From the NCBI GenBank assembly GCA_902524655.1, contig CABZEG010000002.1, forward strand, positions 1 through 64,000: a stretch of DNA of 64,000 nucleotides, in the 5' to 3' direction. This document shows, piece after piece, positions 7,748 through 17,284 of this stretch (position 1 is its first letter; every line of letters begins with the position of its first letter). The position numbers and the translations under genes are program-made. This DNA is from an uncultured Alphaproteobacteria bacterium (GTDB lineage Bacteria > Pseudomonadota > Alphaproteobacteria > Rhodobacterales > Rhodobacteraceae). The notes under the pieces are model-generated. The model worked only from the letters and a program-made list of their open reading frames with translations. It ran no database searches and had not been told where the DNA came from.

Positions 7748-9007
7748 ATGAATATTAAAACTTTTATAATTTTAACTTCGGTAATCTTATTTTTCTGCAA
7801 AGAGGCATTTACACAGACCTTAAAAGAGTCAGTACAAACGGCATTGGATAATAACGAGAGCTTAAAGAGCCAAAAAGTCTTGCTAGATAATAGCTATCAG
7901 AATTTCTTAATTCAAAAAGGAATAATGTTACCAAGTCTTTCTTTAAGTGGCACAGGGGCTCGCTCATCAAATTTTGATACAAACCAGGATACAGATAGCT
8001 ACAGCATTTCGTTGAATTCTGCATATACATTGTTTGACTTTGGATCACTCGAAGCGAAAAAGAGATCATCTATCCGTTTGAATGAGGCTTCAAAACTTTC
8101 GTTTAAGAAGCTTGAAGATGAACTAATACTGAACGTAATCAAAGTACACCTAGAACTATTTAAGGCGATAAAAATTGTGGATCTTTATGAAAGTGGCCTT
8201 GAGATAAGGAAGCAGCAATTCTTGGCTGTAAAAAATAGGTTTGATTTAGGAGAGGCTACTAGGTCAGACCTTCTGAGATCCAAAGCTTCAATTTCTGGTG
8301 CTGAGGCACAATTAAAAGTGGGGCAAGCAAACGTTAAGAAGCTTAGAGAAAATTATAAGACTTTGGTGGGTAGAGTTTCTGATAAACCGATGCTTCCACA
8401 GATGAAAATAAAAGTACCTTCTACATTAGAGATTAGCGTTGGAAAAGGCACAGAGAATGACATTGCTTTGAAAATTCTTACGCTTGAGGAACGAGCGCTT
8501 AGAGCCGAATTAAGTTCCACAGAAAAATCCTATTTACCAAATCTAAGTCTTTCTGGAAGTTTGTCTTATGGTGATAGTCAGACCTTAGGAAATAATATTA
8601 GTTCAGGACGGATCTCTTTAACCTCCAGCGTCACTCTTTATAGTGGGGGTCAAAAAAAAGCTAGAGTTAAAATTGCCTCAAATAAACTGGCAGCAAAAGC
8701 GATAGATATTGCAGTCAGAAAAAAAACGTTGCAGAGAGATATAACAACAAAGTGGTTGGATTTAATGGCTTTAAGGTCGTCAGTTATTGCTAAGCAAGAA
8801 GAAACCAACGCTTTGCAAGAGTTGTATGAGAGCATATTTGAAGAATGGAGGCTTGGAGGAAAGACATCACTAGATACTGATCAAGCATATCAAAATTTCC
8901 TGAATTCTGAAATCGAATTAGTTGCTAGCACTACGGATATATTAATTGCAAAAATTGACTTGTTAGCTGAGATAGGTACTCTGAGAGCTAAGCTACAGCT
9001 GCGATAA
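7748..9007 (+). CDS. tolC: TolC family outer-membrane channel protein
   Basis: The 419-aa product has a signal peptide (about residues 1-22, ending near EAFTQ) and the duplicated TolC architecture: two halves, each with a beta-barrel strand pair and long alpha-helical, alanine/leucine-rich segments. Repeated motifs include NRFDLGEATRSDLLRSKA (first half) and EEWRLGGKTSLDTDQAYQNFLNSEIEL (second half). It forms the trimeric exit duct for type I secretion and RND/ABC efflux. It belongs to the pcm-like/tolC/PopZ-like cluster. Length is slightly below E. coli TolC (about 490 aa), as is common in alphaproteobacteria. Confidence 0.88.
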   Translation: MNIKTFIILTSVILFFCKEAFTQTLKESVQTALDNNESLKSQKVLLDNSYQNFLIQKGIMLPSLSLSGTGARSSNFDTNQDTDSYSISLNSAYTLFDFGSLEAKKRSSIRLNEASKLSFKKLEDELILNVIKVHLELFKAIKIVDLYESGLEIRKQQFLAVKNRFDLGEATRSDLLRSKASISGAEAQLKVGQANVKKLRENYKTLVGRVSDKPMLPQMKIKVPSTLEISVGKGTENDIALKILTLEERALRAELSSTEKSYLPNLSLSGSLSYGDSQTLGNNISSGRISLTSSVTLYSGGQKKARVKIASNKLAAKAIDIAVRKKTLQRDITTKWLDLMALRSSVIAKQEETNALQELYESIFEEWRLGGKTSLDTDQAYQNFLNSEIELVASTTDILIAKIDLLAEIGTLRAKLQLR

Positions 9008-9034
9008 TAGATTGATCGCTGTGAGGAATGTTTA

Positions 9035-9499
9035 ATGACTGAAAAAAAGACTGCAAAAAAAGAGAAAAAAGAAAATGACAAAGTCGATCTTAAAGAAATT
9101 CTTGGTGACATTAAAAATGTTGTTTCAGGAGAGAAAGAAACACTATTCAAGGTGAGTGAATTAAAGACTATTAATTTAAAGAAGGAAAATTTGATAACCA
9201 AAGGTGAAAAAAGACACCACCCTCAACCTATCGGTCTAAATGATAAGAAACTGGAGAGTTTAATAAGAAAAATTGTAAGAAGTGAACTTGAGAATTTTCA
9301 GTCAAATAATAAATCGGATAATCTAAAGTCGGAAAAAAGAAAAACAAAAGTAGGAATAAAGAGCAATTCTGGCTTAAGCTTGTTAAAAAAGACCGATCTT
9401 CTTTTATTATCAAAAAAAAACAAATTAAGTTTAAGCAGTAAAAATACTAAGGCGGAAATAATAAATGAGCTTAAAAAAAATAAAGTCAATGCTCCATAG
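9035..9499 (+). CDS. PopZ-like (DUF2497 position) protein, highly divergent
   Basis: The 154-aa protein is strongly basic and lysine-rich. Its N-terminus holds DLKEILGDIKNVVSGE (residues 18-33), which matches the N-terminal helix of PopZ proteins (pattern MEEILxSIRRII). A second helix, KKLESLIRKIVRSELENF (71-88), fits the C-terminal PopZ region. The gene lies between tolC and valS, where alphaproteobacteria usually carry popZ. PopZ is the polar organizer that anchors chromosome centromeres. The last 35 residues (LLLLSKKNKL..., TKAEIINELKKNKV) instead resemble a Rho-N/SAP-like nucleic-acid-binding motif. The acidic proline-rich linker of Caulobacter PopZ is missing. Assignment rests on synteny plus short motifs. 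Confidence 0.5.
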   Translation: MTEKKTAKKEKKENDKVDLKEILGDIKNVVSGEKETLFKVSELKTINLKKENLITKGEKRHHPQPIGLNDKKLESLIRKIVRSELENFQSNNKSDNLKSEKRKTKVGIKSNSGLSLLKKTDLLLLSKKNKLSLSSKNTKAEIINELKKNKVNAP

Positions 9500-9649
9500 C
9501 TCAGTATAAAGAAGTTGTACCTATAATGTCATTAAAGATTTTGATTGATCAACATTTGCTATTAACGAACCGTTTGAAAAAAGATTCTAATTCCAAAGTC
9601 AAGCTAGCGTTTGTAGCCGAGTGCCGTACTCAGTAGGATACAAGTTGAG

Positions 9650-12388
9650 ATGAACCTTCCAAATAAATTCAACGCTAAAGAGGCTGAAAAAAAAATAAAT
9701 GATCGTTGGGTTGAGGCAGACGCTTTTAGGTCAGGTAAAGATAGCGAAAAAGGCAAACCACCATTTTCTATAATGATCCCTCCACCCAATGTTACTGGCA
9801 GCTTACACATTGGCCATGCCTTTAATAATACAATGCAGGATGTTTTGGTGAGGTATCATAGAATGAACGGCTATGATGTTTTATGGCAACCTGGTCAGGA
9901 CCATGCTGGAATTGCAACTCAAATGGTAGTTGAAAGAGAGTTGGAGAAAAAGAATAAAAGCCGACAGCAAATGGGTCGTGAAAAATTTCTTGAAGAGGTT
10001 TGGAATTGGAAGGAAAAATCTGGAAATACTATAATTGATCAGTTGAAGAGGTTAGGAGCATCCTGCGATTGGAGCCGAAATCGATTTACCATGGATCCTG
10101 AGTTCCATAAAGCTGTCATAAAAGTTTTTGTAGATTTTTACAACAGAGGGTTGATTTATAAGGGTAAAAAATTAGTAAATTGGGATCCAAAATTTCAAAG
10201 TGCCATATCGGATCTAGAAGTTGAGCAAATAGAGGTTCGAGGAAATATCTGGGAATTAAAGTATTTTTTAGAGGAAGGTACATTCAATTTTGGAGTAGAA
10301 ACCGATGAGAATGGAGTGGTTTTAAAAAGGATGCCTATGGATCATGTAGTTATTGCGACTACGAGACCAGAGACACTTCTTGGAGATACTGCTGTGATTG
10401 TTAACCCTGGTGATGAGCGATACAGGGATTTGATTGGGAAATCAGTAATATTACCATTGGTTGGAAGAAAGATCCCAGTTATAGCAGATAATTATGCGGA
10501 TCCTACTAAAGGCACGGGTGCTGTGAAGATCACTCCTGCCCATGACTTTAATGATTGGGAGGTTGGTACAAGGCATGGTCTAAGAATTATTAATGTTTTT
10601 GATACAGGTGCAAATATTCAAATCATAAATAATGAAGATTTTGCAAATGAAATTAAGCCGTCTGTAGATATTTACCAATTAAATGGACTTGAAAGATTTG
10701 AGGCAAGAAAGAAGATCTTACAATTACTAAAAAAAGAAGGTTCTTTTGAAGCTGAGAAGGAAGACGTACACTTTGTCCCACATGGTGATAGATCTAAAGT
10801 AGTAGTTGAGCCTTTTTTAACCACCCAGTGGTTTTTTGACTCAAAAAAAATTGTTCAAGAAGCAATTGATGTTGTTAGGAAGAATGAAATAGAAATTATC
10901 CCAGAGAGAGATAAAAAAGTTTATTTCAACTGGCTCGAAAATATTGAGCCTTGGTGTATTTCAAGACAGTTATGGTGGGGACACCAGATACCCGTTTGGT
11001 ATGATGATGAAGGAAATGAATATTGCGCAGAAAGTTTTGAGGAAGCCAAAAAATTGGCGGGACACAGCAATATATGTCAAGATCCGGATGTGCTTGATAC
11101 TTGGTTTTCTTCAGGGATCTGGCCTATCGGAACGCTTGGATGGCCCGATAAAAAAGGCTTTATGGAAAGATACTACCCAACAAGTGTTTTAGTAACAGGT
11201 TTCGATATTATTTTTTTCTGGGTTGCGAGAATGATAATGATGCAACTTGCAACCGTAAGACAAATTCCCTTCAAAAAAGTCTATGTTCATGCTTTGGTAA
11301 GAGACGAGCATGGAAAAAAAATGTCTAAGTCTCTTGGTAATGTACTTGATCCGCTAGATTTAATTGATAAATATGGGGCTGATCCCCTCAGGTTTACCTT
11401 AACAGCTATGGCAGTTACTGGACGAGATTTAAAATTATCTGAATCAAGAATTGAGGGATATAGAAATTTCGTAACCAAGATTTGGAATGCAGCCAAATAC
11501 TTGGAAATGAATGGTTGTCATTTTGATGATGAGTTTGATATTTCAAATGTCGAGGCACCACCAAATAAATGGATAATAGGTAAAACTCAAGATATTTTGA
11601 GCTCAGTTAATCAAAGCTATGAAAGATTTCGGTTTAACGATATCGCTAATAACCTTTACAATCACACTTGGGGTGTTTTCTGTGATTGGTATATTGAGTT
11701 CTCCAAATCTCTTTTAAATAATGAAGATGAAAAAACTGTTCAAGAAACACGAAAAACATTGTCCTGGGCTTTTGTAGCATGCTTAAAGATGCTTCATCCT
11801 ATAATGCCCTTTGTGACTGAGGAGCTTTGGGAGTATTTTAGAAAGGATAAAGCACTCTTATCTAACAGTAATTGGCCTACAATAAGTGTTAATTCGATAG
11901 ACAAAAATCAGGTAAATAAAATAGAAAATGTTATATCTTTTATTGAGGATATAAGATCTACCAAGTCAGATTTTAATTTACTTTCAGGTAGAAAAACAGA
12001 TTTATTCGTGGTTGATCTGGAAGCTAAGCAATATAGGTATATCAAGGAGAATGAAAAAATTATTTGTAGTTTAGCCAGGCTATTAGAAATCAAGCAGGTT
12101 CAAAGAAAACCCGAGAACGCTTTGGCAATTTCAGGAGGTAAAGTAGAGGCCTTTGTATCTGTTCAATCAGATTTTAATTTAGCACTTGAAAAAGAGAGAG
12201 TAAATGCAACGTTAAGAAAGTTAGATAGTGAAAATATAAAATTGTTAGAAAAACTAAACAATAAAAACTTTAGAGATAAAGCTCCAAAAACCGTTATAGA
12301 AAAATTTAAGTCCGATCATGAAGATCTTAAGTCAAAATTAAACAAACAGAAATCCTTGTTAAAGGGATTGGAGAAAATTAACAATTGA
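9650..12388 (+). CDS. valS: Valyl-tRNA synthetase
   Basis: The 912-aa class I synthetase charges tRNA-Val. It shows HIGH in PPPNVTGSLHIGHAF (residues 53-56), the editing domain motif TTRPETLLGDTAV, WFSSGIWPIGTLGWP, KMSKS (557-561), and a C-terminal coiled coil of alternating Lys/Glu/Leu (about 845-910). The ATG at 9650 gives the expected N-terminus. A TATAAT hexamer at 9522-9527 in the 150-bp gap is a plausible -10 element. Its stop overlaps the TTG start of the following aminotransferase gene. Confidence 0.97.
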   Translation: MNLPNKFNAKEAEKKINDRWVEADAFRSGKDSEKGKPPFSIMIPPPNVTGSLHIGHAFNNTMQDVLVRYHRMNGYDVLWQPGQDHAGIATQMVVERELEKKNKSRQQMGREKFLEEVWNWKEKSGNTIIDQLKRLGASCDWSRNRFTMDPEFHKAVIKVFVDFYNRGLIYKGKKLVNWDPKFQSAISDLEVEQIEVRGNIWELKYFLEEGTFNFGVETDENGVVLKRMPMDHVVIATTRPETLLGDTAVIVNPGDERYRDLIGKSVILPLVGRKIPVIADNYADPTKGTGAVKITPAHDFNDWEVGTRHGLRIINVFDTGANIQIINNEDFANEIKPSVDIYQLNGLERFEARKKILQLLKKEGSFEAEKEDVHFVPHGDRSKVVVEPFLTTQWFFDSKKIVQEAIDVVRKNEIEIIPERDKKVYFNWLENIEPWCISRQLWWGHQIPVWYDDEGNEYCAESFEEAKKLAGHSNICQDPDVLDTWFSSGIWPIGTLGWPDKKGFMERYYPTSVLVTGFDIIFFWVARMIMMQLATVRQIPFKKVYVHALVRDEHGKKMSKSLGNVLDPLDLIDKYGADPLRFTLTAMAVTGRDLKLSESRIEGYRNFVTKIWNAAKYLEMNGCHFDDEFDISNVEAPPNKWIIGKTQDILSSVNQSYERFRFNDIANNLYNHTWGVFCDWYIEFSKSLLNNEDEKTVQETRKTLSWAFVACLKMLHPIMPFVTEELWEYFRKDKALLSNSNWPTISVNSIDKNQVNKIENVISFIEDIRSTKSDFNLLSGRKTDLFVVDLEAKQYRYIKENEKIICSLARLLEIKQVQRKPENALAISGGKVEAFVSVQSDFNLALEKERVNATLRKLDSENIKLLEKLNNKNFRDKAPKTVIEKFKSDHEDLKSKLNKQKSLLKGLEKINN

Positions 12389-13482
12389 AGCCGAAGTTTA
12401 CTAAGATAGCTAATAACTTACCTGTATCGGTGCCTTTCGTGGGACCAGAAAGTCAGGAGAGAGAAAATAAATTCAGTTTCGATGCTAGGATGGGAGCTAA
12501 TGAGAGTGTGTTCGGCCCCTCTAAAAGGGTTATCAGTGCGATAAAGGATCAAGCTGAAAATGTCTGGAAATATGGAGATCCTGAGAGTTTTGACCTTTTA
12601 CAGACATTATCAGAGTTCTATAAGATGCCCAGAGAAAGCTTTACAGTGGGGGAGGGTATTGATGGGCTTTTAGGAAACCTAGTGAGGCTTTTTATAGAAC
12701 CAGGCGACCAGGTTGTTTCTTCCCTTGGTGCCTACCCAACTTTTAAATATCATGTGGATGGCTTTGGAGGTAATATTTCTCTTGTTCCTTACAATAATAA
12801 TTATGAGGATCTTGATGCGTTGCTAAGTGCGACAAAGAAAAGCAAAGCGAAAATTTTATATTTATCTAACCCAGATAATCCAATGGGAACTTTTCACTCC
12901 AAAGAAAGAATACAGGATTTCATAGATAATATACCTGACAAAACAATACTTTGTCTCGACGAAGCATACTCAGACTTCGTAGATGTGAACGAATTAGCTC
13001 CGATTGACATAGAACGGGAAAACGTTATTAGATTAAGAACTTTTTCTAAGGCCTATGGCTTGGCCGGGTTAAGGATAGGCTACGGAATTGGAAACAAGAA
13101 ATTGGTTGAGGCTTTTAATAAAGTAAGAAATCACTTCGGAGTAAACAGACTTGGTCAAATCGCAGCCAAAATAGCATTGGAGGATCAGAAGTATTTACAG
13201 GTTGTTTTGGAAAAAGTTGACAAATCAAAAAAAGATATTGCCTCGATCTTTAAGAAATTTGGGTTTAACTCATTAGTTTCAAGAACAAACTTTGTGCCAA
13301 TAAATAGTGGTGGTGATGGTAACTTTGCGGCAAAGTTAATGAACAGTTTAATTCAAGAAAAGATTTTTGTCCGCATGCCAAGTGTTAAGCCTCTCAATTC
13401 GTTTATAAGAATTACCGCAGGCACAAATAACGATTTAACAGTCTTAGATGATGCAATGAATAGGATAATTAAGAATCTTTAG
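12385..13482 (+). CDS. PLP-dependent aminotransferase, histidinol-phosphate aminotransferase type
   Basis: This 365-aa fold-type I aminotransferase has the family pattern ANESVFGPS, LYLSNPDNPMGTF, CLDEAYSDFVD and RTFSKAYGLAGLRIGYG, where the lysine near residue 220 binds PLP. It resembles HisC-type enzymes that act on histidinol phosphate or on aromatic and other amino acids. The start is a TTG overlapping the valS stop (TTGA); no ATG is available before residue 36. No histidine genes are adjacent, so the substrate is uncertain. It is convergent with the next aminotransferase (4-bp overlap). Confidence 0.82.
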   Translation: MKPKFTKIANNLPVSVPFVGPESQERENKFSFDARMGANESVFGPSKRVISAIKDQAENVWKYGDPESFDLLQTLSEFYKMPRESFTVGEGIDGLLGNLVRLFIEPGDQVVSSLGAYPTFKYHVDGFGGNISLVPYNNNYEDLDALLSATKKSKAKILYLSNPDNPMGTFHSKERIQDFIDNIPDKTILCLDEAYSDFVDVNELAPIDIERENVIRLRTFSKAYGLAGLRIGYGIGNKKLVEAFNKVRNHFGVNRLGQIAAKIALEDQKYLQVVLEKVDKSKKDIASIFKKFGFNSLVSRTNFVPINSGGDGNFAAKLMNSLIQEKIFVRMPSVKPLNSFIRITAGTNNDLTVLDDAMNRIIKNL

Positions 13483-14690
13483 CTCTCATTATTTATGGAG
13501 GTTGCTAAGTAATTAATAGCATTATCTAGGCCACCCTTTTTAAATGGTATATTAGCTGCTAAAAGACCCATTTCTAATGAAGCTAAAACCCCAAGAAGCA
13601 TGTGAGGATTAAGGTGGCCCATATGTGCAATTCTGAACGCAGAATTCCCATCAAAGTACTCTGGGCCCTCAAATCCTAATCCAATCCCCAATTCAACCCC
13701 AGTATTTTTCTCTACCCAGTTTTTAAATGGGAGAAGATCATAGTTTTTTGCAACAAGTGTGGTGACAGCGTGAGATCTATTTTCCTTATTAGGAACATTA
13801 AATTTCAACACTCCTTCTTGACTCCATATATCAACGGCTTTCCAGACTGTATTAGCTAAAATTTCATGCCTCTTGATAATATTATCTTTACCTTCTTCGT
13901 TCATAATCTCTAGTGCTGCCTTTTGCGCAAATAGCAAGTGTGTTGGTGCAGTTCCAAAATAAATTTCATAAAAATTTGTTGGATCAAGTCTAGGACCCCA
14001 ATCCCAGTAAGCTGATTTTTTTGTAACTTTTTTTGCTTGGATCTCAGCTCTCTCTCCTATCACTAGGTACCCTAAGCCAGGCGGAGTCATTAGACCTTTT
14101 TGTGATGCTGTTAATAGTAGATCAACACCCCATTTATCCATCTTCATATCATCACATCCAAAACATGCAATACTGTCTACTAATAACAAGGCTGGATGAT
14201 TCAAACTTTGTTTTAATTTACTTATTTCTTCTATGTTTAAAAGCATAGAAGAAGCAGTGTCTGTTTGAACAATCAAAATACCTTTGATCTTTTTATCTTT
14301 ATCCTCGTAAAGAGCTTTTTCGAGGTCATTGAGTTCAAAAGCCCTGTCCATTCCGTATTCCAAATGAACTACTTCTATGCCAAGCTTTGAAGCAATATTA
14401 CCCCAGTGCTTGCCAAAAACACCATTTGAGATAGTTAGAATTTTGTCATCTTCATTAAAGAGGTTTGTCAAGGCCGCTTCCCACACACCATGACCGTTTG
14501 ATATATATAGCGCTACTCTGCCTTTGCTACAAGCTAATTTAGCAATATCCGATAATATACTCATAGTAATCTCTTCGAGCTCGCCTCCGTAAATGTTGGG
14601 AGCAGGTCTTTGCATAGCTTGAAGTACCTTATCTGGTATTATTGATGGTCCGGGAAGAGCTCTGTGTATGCGTCCGTTAGAAACTTTCAT
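13479..14690 (-). CDS. Class V aminotransferase, serine/alanine-glyoxylate type
   Basis: The 403-aa enzyme matches serine-glyoxylate/alanine-glyoxylate transaminases. Visible motifs are LPGPSIIPDKVLQAM, ISNGHGVWEAAL, VDSIACFGCDD and TASQKGLMTPPGLG, with Lys198 as the PLP-binding residue. In alphaproteobacteria such enzymes feed glyoxylate and glycine/serine metabolism, including the serine cycle, and some act in photorespiratory salvage. It is transcribed alone. The N-terminus RIHRALPGPS is typical, so the ATG at 14690 is accepted. Confidence 0.88.
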   Translation of the reverse strand: MKVSNGRIHRALPGPSIIPDKVLQAMQRPAPNIYGGELEEITMSILSDIAKLACSKGRVALYISNGHGVWEAALTNLFNEDDKILTISNGVFGKHWGNIASKLGIEVVHLEYGMDRAFELNDLEKALYEDKDKKIKGILIVQTDTASSMLLNIEEISKLKQSLNHPALLLVDSIACFGCDDMKMDKWGVDLLLTASQKGLMTPPGLGYLVIGERAEIQAKKVTKKSAYWDWGPRLDPTNFYEIYFGTAPTHLLFAQKAALEIMNEEGKDNIIKRHEILANTVWKAVDIWSQEGVLKFNVPNKENRSHAVTTLVAKNYDLLPFKNWVEKNTGVELGIGLGFEGPEYFDGNSAFRIAHMGHLNPHMLLGVLASLEMGLLAANIPFKKGGLDNAINYLATSINNES

Positions 14691-14802
14691 TATTATTTCA
14701 CCAATCTGGGTTGTTAATGTAACCTATAAACAAAAGTTGTAGCTATTTGCAATCAAAAAGTCTTGCTGGTTTGGAAGTGTTGTAATACTAATCGCGGAAA
14801 GG

Positions 14803-15516
14803 ATGAACATATTGTTTAACTTAAAGCAAAAATTTGAAAAGTTTGATGAAAACTGGAGAAGTGATTTAGAAAAAACTTTCTCTTCTTCAAATAAAAAATC
14901 TGCTGAAAAGCATGCTTTCTGGATAGACCATGAGTTTCTCAGAATTTTTTATCATAATAATTTTCAGATAGCGCCCGGAGTGTTCAGATCTAATCAGCCC
15001 TCTGAGAAGAGGATATTGGAATGGCAAAGAGAAAAAGGGATTCAATCTATAATAAATTTTAGAGGTGAGTCTAACCAAGGAGTTTTTTTTATTGAGAAAA
15101 ATGTATGTAAGGAGATTGGAATTAAACTGATCAACATAAAATTATACTCATCAAAATTGCCTGAAAAAGAAAAAATTTTTGAAATAAATGAAGTTTTTAA
15201 AACCATAAAAAAACCTTTTTTGATGCACTGTAAGTCAGGCTCTGATAGAGCCGGTTTAGGCTCAGCTCTTTATTTCCTACTGGTTCAAAATACACCTGTG
15301 GAAATAGCTCAAAAGCAACTTTCCTTTAAGTTTTTACACCTGGGCGGTTGGACTGCAGGGATTTTAGACTTTATGCTTATGGAATATAGGCATGCTTTCA
15401 AAAAAGACAGGATTAACTTTTTGGATTGGGTAGAGAAACGTTACCATAGAGAAGAGATGACACAAAGGTACGGTGATTTTAGAAAAAATTCTCATTGGTT
15501 CAAAATTCCCAGATAA
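14803..15516 (+). CDS. Protein tyrosine phosphatase-like protein (dual-specificity fold)
   Basis: The 237-aa protein has the cysteine phosphatase signature HCX5R: HCKSGSDR at residues 142-149, with Cys143 as the predicted nucleophile. It also has a typical upstream strand, IQSIINFRGE (residues 80-89). No signal peptide is seen. The Shine-Dalgarno AAAGG abuts the ATG at 14803, so a TTG at 14812 could be the real start. It lies just ahead of an ABC exporter gene, with a 10-bp gap. The same pairing of a small phosphatase with an MsbA-type exporter suggests a role in lipid or envelope phosphate handling, but this is inference. Confidence 0.75.
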   Translation: MNILFNLKQKFEKFDENWRSDLEKTFSSSNKKSAEKHAFWIDHEFLRIFYHNNFQIAPGVFRSNQPSEKRILEWQREKGIQSIINFRGESNQGVFFIEKNVCKEIGIKLINIKLYSSKLPEKEKIFEINEVFKTIKKPFLMHCKSGSDRAGLGSALYFLLVQNTPVEIAQKQLSFKFLHLGGWTAGILDFMLMEYRHAFKKDRINFLDWVEKRYHREEMTQRYGDFRKNSHWFKIPR

Positions 15517-15526
15517 AATTATCAGC

Positions 15527-17284
15527 ATGAATATTGAAGATGACAAAAAACCTCTTTTTAAATGGTTCTGGAGTTTATATGTAAGAAAGCATTTCGGTCT
15601 TCTATTTACGGCATTGATTTTTATGTCAATAGAAGGCTCGATGTTGGGGCTGCTTTCTTATTCAATTAAATTTTTATTTGATAATGTTTTGGTTTCTAAA
15701 GATACATCAAGCATTTTAATTGTTGCAGTGGTAATCTTTTCCATTTTTTCAATTAGGGCTATAGCAGGATTCGTTCACAGGCTTTTGACAGTAAATGTTT
15801 GTCAGAAAATTATTAAAGTTATTCAGGATCGAATGGTAGCACATCTTTTAAATATGGATGTTGGGTTCCATCAAAAAAACTCACCAGGTACTCTTATGGA
15901 TAGGGTAAGAGCTGATAGCAAAGCTTTATCTGAGTCCGTTGGAGAAGCATTTATGACGGTTGGAAGAGACGGATTTTCATTAATATCTTTGCTTGCCGTT
16001 GTATTTTTTATCGATTGGAAATGGTCGCTAATTGCTCTTTTGGGAATTCCATTTTTAGTGTTACCAATTTTGCTTCTACAAGGTTTAATAAGATCCAGAG
16101 CAGGAGAAAATAGGGACTATGAGTCGAAAGCGAACGTTCGGTTGGATGAGATATTCCACGGCATAACAGATATTAAGCTTAACCGAGCTGAGGGCCGTGA
16201 ACGCAACAAATTTTTTGATATCCTTCAGCTTACGCATAAAGTAAGGCTTCGACTCGAGGCTGGAATGGCGGGTATCCCAGCCATGATTGATGTCATAGCA
16301 GCAATTGGGTTTTTAGCTGTAATGGTTTTTGGCGCTATCGATATCACATCAGGGTCTAAGACTATCGGAGAGTTCATGAGTTTTTTCACTGCGATGGCAT
16401 TAATTTTTGAACCTCTCAGAAGATTGAGTAATGTCTCGGGTAATATTCAGGTTGCCATGGCTAGCTTAGAACGCGTATTTAAAATTTTTGAGGAAAAATC
16501 ATCTATAGTTTTTCCAACATTGTCTAGCGTTGAAAAAAAATTAGATAAGATAGGAATTGAGTTCGATGGCGTACACTTTTCTTATGAAGATAAAAAAGTT
16601 CTTGAAAATGTAACTTTTGCGATTGAAGAGGGTACATCAAACGCGATTGTTGGCTATTCTGGTAGCGGAAAAACAACTTTGTTTAATCTTATTACAAGGT
16701 TGATAGACCCCAGTAGTGGGCTTATAAAGCTTAACGGAATTAATATTAAAGACTTCTGTTTGAATGACCTGCGTTCCCTTATTTCTGTTGTACGTCAAGA
16801 TGGGATGGTGTTTGACGAAACGATACTCGAAAATATTAGATTTGGAAAGCCAACAGCGACTGACGGAGAAATCAGAGAGGCAGCTAAAATGGCTTACGTT
16901 GACGAATTTACTAATGAGTTAAAAGATGGTTTAAATACAATCGTTGGCCCAAGAGGATCAACCCTATCAGGGGGGCAACGCCAAAGAATATCTATAGCCC
17001 GTGCCTTCCTAAGGAAAAGTCCCCTTCTTCTTTTAGATGAACCAACCTCGGCCTTGGACAGTAAGTCAGAGGAGTTGATTCAAAAATCCCTAAGTAATCT
17101 TGCAAAGCATTCAACTACAATTACAATAGCGCATAGATTATCTACTATAGTTGATAGCGACCAAGTACTGGTTTTGGACAATGGAAAAATTGTGGGACAG
17201 GGTAAGCATAGTAAATTATTGCTTGCGAATTCTCTTTATTCTGATTTATTCAAATCACAAGTAGAAAAGAAAAACGATGATTAA
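15527..17284 (+). CDS. ABC transporter, MsbA-type fused permease-ATPase
   Basis: The 585-aa half-transporter has an N-terminal six-helix ABC type-1 exporter domain (about residues 15-310) and a C-terminal ATPase with Walker A GYSGSGKTTL (about 375), the Q-loop VVRQDGMVF, signature LSGGQRQRISIARA (about 480), Walker B LLLLDEPTSALD (about 501) and the H-loop IAHRLST. It is expected to flip or export a lipid-like substrate such as lipid A as a homodimer. A longer frame from 15473 overlaps the phosphatase gene; the ATG at 15527, giving MNIEDDKKPL, is preferred. It overlaps ygfZ by 8 bp. Confidence 0.9.
   Translation: MNIEDDKKPLFKWFWSLYVRKHFGLLFTALIFMSIEGSMLGLLSYSIKFLFDNVLVSKDTSSILIVAVVIFSIFSIRAIAGFVHRLLTVNVCQKIIKVIQDRMVAHLLNMDVGFHQKNSPGTLMDRVRADSKALSESVGEAFMTVGRDGFSLISLLAVVFFIDWKWSLIALLGIPFLVLPILLLQGLIRSRAGENRDYESKANVRLDEIFHGITDIKLNRAEGRERNKFFDILQLTHKVRLRLEAGMAGIPAMIDVIAAIGFLAVMVFGAIDITSGSKTIGEFMSFFTAMALIFEPLRRLSNVSGNIQVAMASLERVFKIFEEKSSIVFPTLSSVEKKLDKIGIEFDGVHFSYEDKKVLENVTFAIEEGTSNAIVGYSGSGKTTLFNLITRLIDPSSGLIKLNGINIKDFCLNDLRSLISVVRQDGMVFDETILENIRFGKPTATDGEIREAAKMAYVDEFTNELKDGLNTIVGPRGSTLSGGQRQRISIARAFLRKSPLLLLDEPTSALDSKSEELIQKSLSNLAKHSTTITIAHRLSTIVDSDQVLVLDNGKIVGQGKHSKLLLANSLYSDLFKSQVEKKNDD

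Noticed and set aside
9500-9649. T-box or attenuator ahead of valS
   Set aside because: No specifier hairpin or terminator is visible; T-boxes are not expected in Alphaproteobacteria. Only a TATAAT box and a short GAGT/ACTC hairpin are seen.
15473-15526. 18-residue extension of the ABC exporter
   Set aside because: It overlaps the phosphatase gene and adds a sequence untypical for the family; ATG at 15527 is preferred.
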